DNA of 64,000 nucleotides, taken from positions 29,569,821 to 29,633,820 of the forward strand of contig CM046849.1 of the NCBI GenBank assembly GCA_025618425.1. The letters run 5' to 3'. The DNA comes from Heliocidaris tuberculata (lineage: Eukaryota; Echinodermata; Echinoidea; Camarodonta; Echinometridae). The notes beneath the pieces were generated by a model, which saw only the letters and a list, made by a program, of their open reading frames with translations, did not search any database and had not been told where the DNA came from. Every line of letters begins with the position of its first letter. Within the stretch, counting starts at the first letter, position 1. This document shows, one piece after another, positions 43,721-56,790 of this stretch. A program made the translations under genes and the position numbers.

Positions 43721-45240
43721 ATCCTCCATCTTTAATTTACCCTACCCCTACCCATTCCCTATCCTCCTCTCAGATACCCCTCACCGACCTGCGTCCGTCC
43801 CTGTCTCGACACTCGCCATTTCTTCTGTAATCCTTTCATCAGCCTTTTGCCGAATATATAATCTTCGGAGCAATAACATATTGGCTTCTTAAGCTGCGCG
43901 CAAAACCTTTTCTACTTGTATTTAAAAGCAATGACCAGGCGTAATCCATAAGGGCAACATATGCGCGCATGGCGTCTGTCCATAGTTAAACCGTCAAGTC
44001 AACATGGGTAGGGTGTTAACAAATTCACTTGAAGCCCCCACTGGCGTTTATCCATTTCCACTGTTTAGATTTTCAATATTTTCTTCATAAATTGAGGCAA
44101 AACAGAGGCATTTTGTTTTAATGCTTTTGGCAAACATTGTAGGCTGCCCATCAGTCAATGGTCATGTGTCCGATGAATTAAGAGAGATGCATTAACCCCT
44201 ACGCTTGACTGGATGCCCGCTGTGAGTGAGGGCTGGAACGCCGTCCGAGTTGGTGTACGGTCACGACGGATACCGCATCCATTGATTCCAAATTTTGGGG
44301 GAAGGTGAGAAAACGTCAATTTTCAACATTTCAAAGCCGGGTCATAAAATGCACCAATAATAAAAAGCCACAATTTAACCGAATAGGATCTATATCAGGA
44401 GACGTCTTTTTAACAAAGCCTGCTGCCTCGCTTCGCTGATGGCGTAACCAAATTTACAAAAGGAATATGGCCAGCAAACACGATTGGGCAAATATAAAAA
44501 TAAATCTTTGACGCTTCAAAGAAAATTGTTTTAGTTGACCCATTTGATTGAATTTGAAAAAAAAAAAAAAATCTTAGGAACCTTCATACGGTTCCGTTAA
44601 AAGCTTTATACATTCGCCATAACAATACAACTTTCTAACATAAATCTGAAACCTTCAAGAATTCGTCGTGTAGAAAACCGAATAATTGCTAATTGCCGAA
44701 TAATTTTCATCATTCTTGAATGAAATATCAAAACATTTTTTTCAAGTTTTTCTCTCAGAAGAAATATTGATACATTTCAAATATCCGTTTTAATGCAGTA
44801 CATTGGTACAGATTTGAGGAGGGGGCATTAACAGAACGATGACGTCATTAATACCTTGAAAGATGATGAATCTCCAGTTCAAGGACAGATGAAGGGTGAC
44901 GAAATGAGCTTTACAAACCGATCTCACACTATCTGAAAATAATAAAAATACGAAGTATGATGAAAACAAACTTTTCTCCCTGCCCTAACAATTTTTGTTG
45001 ACGATCATTGGTCAGTTTTAAAGGGCTTTGATTATAAACACTCATCCTATCATGCCGGAAGACAGAGAGTAGGGATTATTAAGAGATAATAATGGTGTTG
45101 ACGAAAAACTAAATTTGACAGCCTTTTCCGAGAACAGAATTTAAATGACCTTTAAAAAAAAACAGAATGAAAGGCAATAAATTCATGCACAGTTTTATGC
45201 ACATAATTTCTTGTTCACAATAACACAATGTGAGCTATAC
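43721..45240. other. Intergenic, no gene seen
   Basis: Ordinary AT-rich sequence. One GGGTGACGAAA word occurs at 44894. Confidence 0.55.
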
Positions 45241-45275
45241 TAGCCGTGCAGTATAATAAATTGCCTGTTGCCCTG

Positions 45276-45725
45276 TTACGTAACAGAACATGACTGTTTA
45301 TCAGCATCTGGAGGGTAAATTGTAGTATTTATTAATGTCGAAAGAAATGATGGACATTATTTACTTACAAATTTCGAAATTCTTCGAGTTTGTGTTCAGG
45401 TTTATTTCAATATAGCAACGAAGCTAACATTGTATGTAACATATGCTCACACCTACAATGTATTATTCACTTATGTATTACGTAATCACTTTGTTTTGTT
45501 ATGAAATCGGTGTTCCTTTACGTAATACGAATAGGGTGACGAGATTGGGCTGGAGAAAGATTTGCGATATTTTCCTCTAATTTCTCCTTAAAATTTTTTT
45601 TTTTGAATTATAAGATATGCGAAAAAGGAGCAGGATGTCGTGTTTTATTAATTTAAGTTCTTCATAGTTTTTGTACTAACCCAATTCAAGGCCAAGATTT
45701 AATGTTATTCTTTAAAGTTACGTAA
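45276..45725. promoter_or_regulatory. Cluster of four TTACGTAA palindromes
   Basis: Exact TTACGTAA at 45276-45283, 45479-45486, 45519-45526 and 45718-45725. This is the core of the PAR-bZIP/E4BP4 (NFIL3) and C/EBP-type site. Binding is inferred. Confidence 0.4.
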
Positions 45726-46440
45726 TACCTTCATACAACAGGGACGGTGACGAGGGTGACGAAAACGGACAATTTGCAGAAAACTGCAAAGAAAAGCAAT
45801 CGAAGAAAGAATTTTTGATGTTGAAAATTAGATAAGAGATGCACAAGAATTTATCAGGAAATGAAAAGTCACGTCTCTCAAATGGATGACAAGATCATGG
45901 CGGGTTGTTTTTCTATTAAAACTCATGAATACATTAAAACATGACCTGATGACGTCATACAATATTATGCAACAAATGGGGTGACGAAATGTAGATTCTC
46001 GGTGATTTTTGCAAATTGGCCCGATTTTGATGTTAGTTTTCTTTTTTAGAAAAGATGAAAAATGTCCCGAGGAATAATGCAAATTATTGCAAACTTGACA
46101 AGCCTCGCAAAATGTGAATCCCATCTTCGTCTTTATTCCAAACCATACCATTCAACACCTGTTAGCTTAAGAATAAAACAGTTAAACGGGGAAGATAATT
46201 GCAAGGAATTTGTTATCCATTTACAAAAAGATGTCCTAAAAAAATTTTCTCAAGGAATATTGTCAAACTTTTTAAATCCAAATTTTTATCTTCATGTTGC
46301 ATTTTGCAAGGAGCAATGATAGACTGGTTCTTAATGCCTCATCTGATTTTTACAATTCAACTGTACCCCCTTCCTACATTCCTCATTTATCTAATACTGT
46401 AAATACTACTGTTTTCTTTATGCAGGGTGACGAAAGTTCG
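45533..46440 (+). repeat. Recurrent GGGTGACGA words
   Basis: GGGTGACGA or GGTGACGAG occurs near 45534, 45750, 45757, 45979 and 46425, with outliers near 42228 and 44894. Some are followed by TTCTCGG. A degraded repeat or a regulatory motif cluster would both fit. Confidence 0.4.
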
Positions 46441-46499
46441 TCGTTGTTCCAAATATATTTTTTAAAACCTGACTTATTTTGAGAAAAGCTTTCGTCAAT

Positions 46500-47600
46500 T
46501 TCTTTTTAGGAAATTTTCAGATTATAATAATCCATTTCATCACTCACCTGTTTAGTCAGCTTTCTCATATGTTGACAATATTCACGTCAAACGCCTTCCA
46601 TTATTTTCGTTCTTCAGTGATTACACATAATCAGTACCTCTAGCACGTTCGATTTTCTTTTTTATTATCAATCATCGGCGTTGTTTGTGAATATATATTA
46701 TTTTTAAAGCATCACTAATGAAAATTTAATAAAACAACGACTGCTTTCTCAATTCTTCATCATATCTTCAGTAATTATGTTACAAGGGACTGCAGATAAT
46801 TTGATTCCATTACGCATAGCAGCTTTATTCGGCTGGGAAATTTACATGCTTGGAAAAGATTATTTCTGCATAAAATTTTTGATAATGGTTTATAAATTTG
46901 AGTTATTAACAAAGTGTAATTAAAATGGCAATGAGTTAATGAATATCGCATCATTTGAGGTTGTATCTCACGTTTCTTTTTGTTGCTTCCTTGCACACAA
47001 GTTAGGCAACAGATAACATAGCTGATGTATGCTTAAATTATTCATCAATTATTCTAGCTTTACAGACGTCGAGATATTTCATCTATGATCACATTTCCAA
47101 TTAAAAACAGCCAATGTGAATTTCATGCTTCAAAGTTTCGCCGAATGTTTACTCTTTGGGATGCAAAAAAACGCATGAAGGAGTTGTCTTGTATATAGAA
47201 CAATGGTGACTAGACAAAGTGTGTCCCAATTTGCGGCACATGGAGAGGCTTTGTCACAGGAAAATACAATTACTATCATGTTCACCCCATCTATGCTAAC
47301 AAAAAGGGAAGAGGAAACCATCGAGATGAATATGATGGGACGGCCGTTCAATTTTCCCATACAAAGTACTCTCAGAACATAAGCATTATTCCCCGCTTAT
47401 TTTTCTTTCTTTTTTTCAACACGTTCCCATCATCTGCGTTAAACAAGCATAGACATGTGTACAACTTGGTAACATCAGCATCAAGTTCTTTTTTCCTCGT
47501 CAAAGCGGTCTATTTGTTTTGGAGAGCGAAATTCAGCCCATCCCGACTTTGCACGGCTGGAAGTCGACGACCAGAAAGAAAAAGAGATAGCGCAAAGGAG
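46500..47600. other. Intergenic, no gene seen
   Basis: AT-rich sequence with no supported feature. Confidence 0.55.
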
Positions 47601-47619
47601 ACAGAGACATCTCTCCCTC

Positions 47620-47644
47620 TCCCCCCCCCCCCCCCCCCCCGCCC

Positions 47645-47678
<34 letters not shown>

Positions 47679-48140
47679 TTCATGCGACGAATGAAAAGCA
47701 TAGTGAGTTGAATAAAACTGTTTCAATCCCTTCTTCAAACAGAATAAATCATGGTCTATTCTTTCGTCGGATCTATTGAAAGTGGAATATATAGCAAGCA
47801 TTGATTGCGCCCAATCACGTTATTTCAACATGGATATGCTTGGGAGGACCGGTATTAAATGGATGTGATGTTGTTTGTCGGTAGACGAGCTCCGAGGCAA
47901 AGGGAGTCTTCTCCACACCCCACCCCCTCTCTTTCTCTCACTCCGGTGTCTGTCTATCTCTCTTTCTTACTATCTGTCTGAGTCTCTTTGTCACCCTATC
48001 TCTCAATATCCATCCCTCTCTGTATTTCTATCTCTCTCTTCGCATCTCTCTGTCTATCTATCAATCTCTTCATCTCCCTTCGTCTGTCTCTGTCTCTGCC
48101 TCTGTCTGTCTGCCTTTCTTTCTCTCCCCTCTTTATCTTT
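47620..48140 (+). repeat. C-run and CT/TCTG-rich tracts
   Basis: A C17-C20 run near 47623-47641, CT repeats (47645-47680) and degenerate TCTCTGTC sequence (47925-48130). Ser/Leu-rich frames are artefacts. Confidence 0.8.
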
Positions 48141-48581
48141 CTAGCGGTAGGAATTTTTCTACACACTCCAGACTCACTTCACGAGAAAACTCGCTTCGCC
48201 TGGTAACCAGACAAGGTAAACGACGAATCTCCGACAAAAAAGGCCTTTCACCCCTCCCCTCCCTTCTCTCCCCTCTGTTTACCCTCCAGTCTCACCCAGC
48301 AACACCCCTCTCAACATCATCAATCATGACCCATCTCCCCCAGACATCACCCGTCTGCACCCGTACCATCGTATCTCCTATAGAATGATTAACGAGAACA
48401 AACTAAAGATTAAAATTCAATTCAAATCGAAAAGCTATTTAGACGATGAACCAGGGGCGTTATAGGAAGCTTATAGCCTTTTTAATACAAGTGTAATTTA
48501 TTATTAATATTAGGTTGATACTCTATTCTTCCTTATAAAAAGTCCACGCTTGATCGATTTACATTTATTACTCTTTGTGAA

Positions 48582-48669
48582 GATGATGATGATGAGGATG
48601 ATGATAATTTGTTGTTATTGTTGTTATTGATGTTGATAAGGATGATGATGATGACGATGACGGTGATAA

Positions 48670-48703
<34 letters not shown>

Positions 48704-48708
48704 GGTGA
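48582..48708 (+). repeat. GAT/TTG/GTG triplet microsatellite
   Basis: Interspersed GATGAT, TTGTTAT and GGTGGT runs. Met- and Val-rich frames are artefacts. Confidence 0.85.
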
Positions 48709-49443
48709 CTAGAGTCTTTACAAAGACCAAATCTCAGACAAGGAAATGCTCGGCAATTTGCCCACCCCCTCCCTTGGCGATACTGACTTTTCGATTCTTC
48801 TAAGTCCTTCTACCCCTCCCTCTCTATATCATCTTTATCTTTTGGATGCCTTGCTTTATCCATTCATCGTGTTTATATTAAAATACCATATATTGTTTGC
48901 CTATTTTACATATCAGACACAGAATGCTAATACAATAAACAATTCAAAATACATAAATTATAAATGCCAAATATAATCATGTGTTACGTGACTCAGTTGC
49001 ATGCCAAACTGGGTTAATGTCCGAATCATATCTTATATTTATGTAAACCCAGAATGAACATACTAGTTCACAATTTATCAAGTTATCCCAACATGGGCAC
49101 GATGGAAGAGTAAACGAGCGTTTGGATTTTCATTTTGCAGGTTAGAAATTTTTTTTCATAATCTTTGAATCTTCCACATGTTTTCATCACCCCTCCTCCA
49201 CTCCAACCGCCTCCACAGTTGTAATACGAGTGACCGCCGGTTAAACTCTTTAATCACTCATGTATTTCTTGATGTGTGTATTAATCCGGGGTAATATAAG
49301 CTCATCATTGCCCGCTAACAGCCCCCATGTCCATTCTTTGTCGACCACAGACAAGTGCCCTCATCTTTTCCGGGTTGCCCGGGGCAACAAGTTCGCCTCA
49401 TCACTCCGGACTCCCTCATCTCCTTTGAGCTACAAACATGACC

Positions 49444-49445
<2 letters not shown>

Positions 49446-49523
<78 letters not shown>
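49446..49523 (+). repeat. GA microsatellite
   Basis: About 39 uninterrupted GA units. Confidence 0.92.
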
Positions 49524-49527
<4 letters not shown>

Positions 49528-49799
49528 TCGAGTTCCCTGAATTGCCCATTTTACCTGACAGCTGCGGAGTTCTATAACAAAACGAAGAAAGCAACATCAA
49601 AGAAAAACTCTAATATATGATTTGTACGAATTGAGCTATTGAGAACATTTGTCACATTAATCTAGAGTAACAAATTTGAACAAAGCTTTCAGGTGGATCC
49701 AAATAAAGGGAAAGTAGGAGGGGTGTATAAACAAAAATAGATGGATTCCGGAGAAAGGGGTAGGCAGGTTAAAGGGAGAGATTGGCGGAGAGGGTGAGA

Positions 49800-49834
49800 G
49801 AAAGGGAAAGATCGAGTGAAAGAGAGACAGACAG

Positions 49835-49867
<33 letters not shown>

Positions 49868-49970
49868 GAGAGAGAATGAGAGAGACAGAGACAGACAGAG
49901 AGACAAACAGAGAGAAACAGAGAGAGAGAGAGAGAGAGAGGGGAAGACAGACAGACAGACAGAAAAAGAG
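49800..49970 (+). repeat. GA/CAGA-rich low-complexity tract
   Basis: Mixed AGAGAG and ACAGACAG repeats, followed by a C16 run near 50029-50044. Confidence 0.85.
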
Positions 49971-50369
49971 ATTTGAAGAGTATAAGAGAGGGAAGAAGAG
50001 GGGGGAATGATAAGAAGTGATAGTTTACCCCCCCCCCCCCCCCCATTTAATGTCATAGGATAAACATAATTCATTTATTGTGGTTTTTACATCAATAACT
50101 TTGATTTGATTTCTAAATGTTGGGTCCATCCTATATCATCCATGTGGTCATTTATATGTTCAAGGACAGCTTGGATGAAACGGCTGATGATTGCAGTGAA
50201 ATTGATGCTGACCGTGGTAAGACGTCGATGACAAAGACGATACTGAAGATGATGAAGATGATGATGATGCGGCGGAGGAGGATGAGGAGAAGGAGGAGGA
50301 TAAAGATGTGGCTACAGCCTACCAGACCGACAGAACACGAGAACGACATATCGATCTCGCGGGCTTCCT

Positions 50370-50435
50370 GACAATTTTGTGAGGTTTACTCGGTCTCCTG
50401 AGCTGTCGGTCTCCTGGTCTTTTGGTCCACAGTGA
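50370..50435 (+). repeat. GTCGGTCTC repeat, short copy
   Basis: CTCGGTCTCCTGAGCTGTCGG then GTCTCCTGG. The same word family ends the element at 57951-58266. Confidence 0.45.
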
Positions 50436-50449
50436 TGTCCCGGTTAACC

Positions 50450-50626
50450 TAGTTTGCAGGCACAGACCTTGGTCAGTCGTAAAAAAGTGTCTGCACTGTA
50501 AGACTACCCATATGCCCTGTACTATAGCTGTTCCTGACACGACCAGTAGGTAGCTTGGTTAGGCTTCTCTCAAGACATAATGATTTTCTGATAAAGTGTC
50601 AAATTAGGGTCTGTGCTTGCAGACTA
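50450..50626. mobile_element. hAT-like MITE, TAGTTTGC family, copy 3
   Basis: Ends TAGTTTGCAGGCACAGACC and, reversed, TAGTCTGCAAGCACAGACCC. A perfect 8-bp target duplication GGTTAACC (50442-50449, 50627-50634) is itself a palindrome. Confidence 0.8.
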
Positions 50627-51373
50627 GGTTAACCCATTGCGTACGGGAACCGCGTAGTCCCTGTATTAAGCCTATGATAATAGGAAAATTCAGTAGTCAA
50701 AGCTTAATAATTTCAAGCTTCTCTCATAGGAGCTTGGTCTTTTACTTGACTTTGATTTTTTTTTTAGAGAGAGAAGTTCAGTCATTATTCTCGCATCTTA
50801 CCTTCTCTCTCTCCCCCCCCCCCCCATTTTCTCTTTGAGTCTATTCTATAGAGTTTACTTTACTGCACTCACAGGATTAAACAAAGAATGAAATAAATCA
50901 ACCATGAACCATTTTGCCATATTTAACAGCAGCATCATCAGATCACCCTATTCGGAAAGTGTACGGGTGAAAAAAAAACATTTTCGACTGCATACATGCC
51001 TCAGAGCACTCTTATTGTTCAAGTTCCCCACATAACAGTGCAGGCTTCGTTGCACATGACGAATAGAATGATATGTTTTCATGTAACTTGCTTGAGCTTG
51101 AGTTTGTTTTATAGATCGGGCCCTCTGCTTGTGACAATGACGGTGATGACAACGATCGAGATGGCGATGGTGCGAAGTAGAAAAATTAATCGGGAAGCGA
51201 CGACGGTGATGACTGTGATAATGATGATGACGATGAAAGTTGGAGAAAATCTGAAAATGATAAATACAATAGATGGTATTTAATTTCTTTTCATTAATTC
51301 TTATCAGTTTTTATTAATTATATCAATATATATTTCATATGAATTATGATTTATATTGACTTTTTATTGTAGT

Positions 51374-51514
51374 CAGGGGAGCGTTTCATCAAGTGTCTTG
51401 TCAGTGATTTTACTGACAAATTTGCTCTCAGCCAATCAGATACAAGGATTTCAGTAGCTTATAACAGTTGTCGGTAAAAATCACTGACAAAACGCTTGAT
51501 GAAACGCTCCCCTG
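51374..51514. mobile_element. Hairpin MITE, copy M5 (different arms, same loop)
   Basis: Terminal repeat CAGGGGAGCGTTTCATCAAG is perfect at both ends. Both arms carry the complementary words TGTCAGTGATTTT and AAAATCACTGACA, unlike other copies. The loop (CAGCCAATCAGATACAAGG, TTTCAGTAGCTTATAAC) is nearly the same as in M2. Confidence 0.8.
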
Positions 51515-51825
51515 ATATTACTAAAGAACCTATCTCAACAGTAATGTTTTGTGAAAACTGCCTAACCAAAGACTTGCATATGTTGTTCGGAAATACAAAA
51601 TACAATACATGTTAACACTAGAAGAGAGTTACCTCCTATCCTGCCCCAGCCCCCTCCCCTTCTCTGTGTTGGTCTGTTCTCATGATAAGAAATTGTCTCA
51701 CTCGGTGACTAGATTACCTATAAATGAATATCCTCTATCATTGATATTTGATATGTTTATATAATTGAAGGTATCGTAAAACATTTGGACATGGTAACAA
51801 AGTAATTTTGCTTCCCGCTCTTTCT

Positions 51826-52414
51826 TTAAAGGAGAATGAAACCCTGGGGAAATATCCATTTTAATGAAAAGAGAGGATAGAGAGAAGCAGTTTAAAAAAA
51901 GTTCCATTAAAATCGGTTACGAAATGAAAAAGTTATGAAAGTTTGAAAAGTCTCAATTTACTTTCTATGGCGATCCTCAAATTGGCAATGTTGCTTCAAA
52001 ATGGCAGATTTAGTAGTACAACTCTCAATATGTTTTGTACACAAAATTTCATATTTTCTCCATTATCTCTAAAGATGCTGTTTGTCTTTTTGTGAACTCA
52101 ATATATGTTGTGCCAAATACACTTTCCCATGATATATCTTGAGCTAAGAAGGAGACAAGCTGCACCTTGAGAGATAATGGGGAAAATGTGAAATTTTGTG
52201 CACAAAACATATGGAAATTAGTATTACTAAACCTGTCACTTTGAAGCAACATTGAAAATTTGAGGATCGCCATAGAAAGTAAATTGAGACTTTTCAAACT
52301 TTCATAACTTTCTCATTTCGTAACCGATTTTGATGAAACTTTTAAAACTTGTTTCTCTCTATCCTCTCTTTTCATCAAAATTGACCCCCCCCCCCCCGGT
52401 TTCATTCTCCTTTA
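51826..52414. mobile_element. Long-arm foldback MITE, copy L3
   Basis: TTTAAAGGAGAATGAAACC on the left is matched exactly by GGTTTCATTCTCCTTTAAA on the right. Arms of about 200 bp pair nearly perfectly (for example GGCGATCCTCAAATT). The core word CTTTCATAACTTTCT is shared with L1 and L2. Confidence 0.78.
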
Positions 52415-52929
52415 AATGTTTGTTTTGTTTCCTGTATATTACTTCGCATGCTTAGTGGGCTTGTAACCAATGGCAACGCATAGGTTTCATGGCATCTGAA
52501 CGGAAAACCTGTGACAAAATATACCACAACCACAGCCTCAATCATTGGCTCTTCAATTTAATATTGAAAAGTCTGCCCCTCCGCCCCCCCCCCCCCCCCC
52601 GCCTTATAAAACAACCCTTTGTGGGAATGGGGAAGGGCGTGGTTATAGTGACGGTGTGTATTTTTGGTAGCGGTGGTGATGTCGATTTTGAATGGCGATG
52701 ATAATTGTTATGGAGATATTTTAGTTCAGACAGTCTCGTTTTTCATCTATCCTCCTACTCCCCCTTCTCCTACTATACTATTCCCTCTTCTCCATCAAGG
52801 TGACAGATTTCATTGTGTACTCAGAGATATTTGCTTTGATTTGCTTAGTTTGTCTGTCTGTCCGCCCTCCTCGCTCAAAATTACATCGTCCCATCATTTC
52901 ATTTCATCTAATTTTGTCTTGGTAATGTT

Positions 52930-54190
52930 TCAAATTATAACGACTGTGTTGATTATGGTGGCGATGGTGGTGGTTATGGTAGTGGTGGTAGTGATGGCAA
53001 TGGTGATATTGATTGTGATGGTGAAGGTGGTGATGATGATGATGGTGTTGGTGATGATGGTGGCGGTGGTGGTGATGGTGGTGGTGGTGATGATGGTGAT
53101 AGAGATGGTGCTGGAAATGGTGATGATGATGATGGTGATGGTGATGGTGATGGTGATGGTGATGATGATGGTGGTGATGGTGATGGTGATGAGATTGTGG
53201 TGATGGTGGTGGTGGTGATGATGGTGATAGAGATGGTGATGGAAATGGCGATGGTGCTGGGTAAAGAGATGGTGGTGGTGATAGAGATGGTGATGATGAT
53301 GATGATGATGATGATGATGGTGGTGATGGTGATGGAGATGGTGATGAGATGGTGGTGGTGACGGTGATGGTGATGGTGGTGGTGGTGGTGGTGATGAGGT
53401 GGTGGTGGTGGTGGTGATGATGGTGATCGAGATGGTGCTGGAAATGGTGATGGAAATGGTGATGGTGCTGGGTAAAGAGATGTGGTGGTGATAGAGATGG
53501 TGCTGGTAATGGTGATGGTGATGATGGTGATGGTGATGGTGATGGTGATGGTGATGGTGATGGTGATGGTGATGATGATGTGATGGTGATGGTGATGGTG
53601 ATGATGTTGATGTTGATGGTGATGATGATGGTGGTGATGGTGATAGTGATGAGATTGTGGTGATGGTGGTGGTGGTGGTGATGATGATGGAGATGGTGGT
53701 GATGGTGCTGGGTAAAGTGATGGTGGTGGTGATAGAGATGGTGATGATGATGATGATGATGATGATGGTGGTGGTGACGGTGATGGTGATGGTGGTGGTG
53801 GTGGTGATGAGGAGGTGGTGGTGGTGATGGTGATGGTGATGGTGATGATGATGGTGGTGGTGGTGGTGATGAGGAGGTGGTGGTGGTGGTGGTGATGATG
53901 GTGATGGTGATGATGATGGTGGTGGTGACGGTGATGGTGATGGTGGTGGTGGTGGTGATGAGGAGGTGGTGGTGTTGGTGGTGATGATGGTGATCGAGAT
54001 GGTGCTGGAAATGTAGATGGAAATGGTGATGGTGCTGGGAAAGAGATGTGGTGGTGAAAGAGATGGTGCTGGTAATGGTGATGGTGATGGTGTTGTAGCT
54101 GGTTGCGGTTGCGATGTTGGTTGGGGGTTGGGGTGGTGATAATGATGATGGTGGTGGTGGTGGTGGTGAAATTGATATTTATAGTGATAG
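52930..54190 (+). repeat. GGTGAT/GGTGGT minisatellite, about 1.25 kb
   Basis: Hexamer and trimer repeats of GGTGAT and GGT, with a longer superstructure marked by GGTGCTGGGTAAAG-type words at 53253, 53464, 53704 and 54031 (intervals 211, 240 and 327). The 499-codon His/Ser/Pro frame on the reverse strand is a product of the repeat. Confidence 0.92.
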
Positions 54191-54199
54191 TAGTTGTTA

Positions 54200-55932
54200 T
54201 GTTAATGGTGGAAGAGGTAGTAGATAGTGATGAGGATGATGGTAGAGGAGTTGTGGATAAGTCGATGGACTGTGGATCGCACGGTACGTGGTTTGAATTA
54301 TTACGGTAACCATGGTAACCACATGGTAATAGTAGTATTGTGAGCTTCCAATATAATTTTCTGTTGTAATAACACAATATACAGTAACTGTAGTAGGTAA
54401 ATATGTCTAGACGATTCATAGATTCATATAAAAATGTTAATACTAATAAAACAAAACGATACTTTAATAGCAATGTAGAAAGGAAGCACGGACTAAAAGA
54501 AAAATATTGCGATTTCGATTATAATTTAGGAAGGAGTATAGTAAAATCCTTCTCTTCATGAATGGACATCAGCCGATTGAATACTCATTGATAGTAATGA
54601 TTGAAAGAGACGTTGACGTCAGTGACAGAAGTTATCTACTTTTGGACAAACATATAGACAACGCCGGGCATCAGATGTATCTCTTTTATTAAGCAAACAT
54701 GCAAGACTTCTACCAGGAGAAGGGGGAATAACACCACCCCTCGTGCAGCGACTAAGAGCCCAGAAGACAGTCACGATTTATGTGTTTATTCAAAGAGATT
54801 TTCAGACCCTTAAAGATCTTCTCCTTATCACGTATAATGACGAGACTTTTGTTCGCTCGATTGTCCGTTATCTCCCTTCTAAAGGAAGAAGGTAAATACT
54901 CATCGACAGATACAACAAACTAATGTTTAATGAGAATCGAGGCACCCTCGAAATGGTTCCCACCGTGTAAGTCACGGAGCATGCATTGGGCCATCATTTA
55001 CAAAAGAATTAAAAAAAAAGAAAAAAAAAGAGGAAAAAGCATGTTTCGTGAAACAAAGAATACGGGGTAAGATTAACCAACTTTGTCATAACATTTGTTT
55101 CGCGGACTCCATTTGATAACCAAACTATATTTAGCGCGCCAATTGCAATTTGATTGCATGTCTGTCACCTTCTACTGGTGGTCGTTTTTTTTTCCTTTCC
55201 ATTTAACACTTTTTATGCAATTCTGTTTTTGAGAATGTTATCCATCGCACAAAAAGACAGATTGTGTGTTAAGAATTTCACAGCTTTCTAATTTAATTTT
55301 GTTCATATATCATTTGCCAACAGGTTCATGGTTTTATAGGAGGATTTGTGATATAGTTTTTTTCTTCTTCTCCTTCGTTATCTGTCAGGGTTGTGGTGGT
55401 AGGTTTGGTCCATGTTCCCTTGCCGCCATATGGAGCATATGTGGGCCACGTAAAACCATGAGAAGGAAATTGCAATTTTTCTTTCATGGTTTTACATTTT
55501 GATTTTCATCAAAATAATATATTTGATGATGTGACAGTGTTTATGACAACAGACTTTTCTTTTCCAACTGGTTAATTTATTTTTATCTTTGTTTTGTCTT
55601 TCTCTCTCTCTCTCTCTCTCTTTCTACCCCAGTCCCTCCCTCCGTCTCTCTCTATCCCTTTATCTTTTACTAATAGGAACTTAATGATGAATGAAAAATG
55701 AATTTTAAAAAAAAATCAAATGAAGTGAAAAGAGACAGATGGAATGCTCACTAAGAGCCAGAAGGGCGTTAATTCCATGTCAAATGCTACTAAATCTAGT
55801 TATCGTCATTCTAATTTTCGACAGATTATACTGATTGTGCAAACAGCTATATATCTTTAATGATGTGAAGATAAAGATAAAATAACATTAACAAAGGCAA
55901 ATTAATATCTTCTAATTGCTTTTGATTGTATA

Positions 55933-55977
<45 letters not shown>

Positions 55978-56754
55978 CATACGTCGAAAATTTGGTGTAC
56001 TAATAAACATCACTGTTGGACTTGAAAATGCATTACTTCTCTACTTTGTCATCTTATATGTATATATACATGTATATATAATTTAAAAACTTTATTTAAT
56101 GAACAGGACAAAAAAAAAAAACCTTCACAGTGTCCTCTGTATGGATTAAACTTGAGATAAACTTCCCATATTTGCTATTATATATTAAATATCCTGCGCT
56201 TTTGAGTAGGATATAGTTTTCACACCATAAGGGCAAATGAAGAACATATGAACGATGGGAACAGAATCCCGAAAAGAGCTGATGACACGGATCAGAGTCC
56301 ATCTTCCTTCTCTTTCTCGTGAGAAAAATTATGAGAATCCAAACATATGTCTTATCTCTCATAGCGCAAAGTTTATCTCCAATGGCACCGAACAAAAGAA
56401 GAAATACGTAAAATTTAAAAAAAAAAAGAAAAGAAAAGAAGAAAAAAGTGGCGTTAAATATAATCGCTTCAAGATTGCGCAAAATTAAAATAACATTAGC
56501 ACCCTGTTGAAGGATTGTGTCAATAGCCTGGCACGCTTAACCAATATTGATTGGGGACAAGTTTTTCTTTTACGATGACCTCCCCTTTCGTAATCAGAAA
56601 TTAAACAAGCAGGAAAACAGGTTAGGACAAACGAGTATAGGATTGATAATTGAATATTTCGTGCCTACTTTGCAGAAATGCTAAGTTTGGCACCCCCGGT
56701 GTTTATATGCCAAGAGCGTTATGAGGGTTTGATAAGCGATTATGAGAGAGAGAG

Positions 56755-56790
<36 letters not shown>

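Noticed and set aside
52974..54473. 499-codon reverse-strand frame rich in His, Ser, Pro
   Set aside because: It is the translation of the GGTGAT minisatellite in antisense. Composition follows the repeat and no domain is present.
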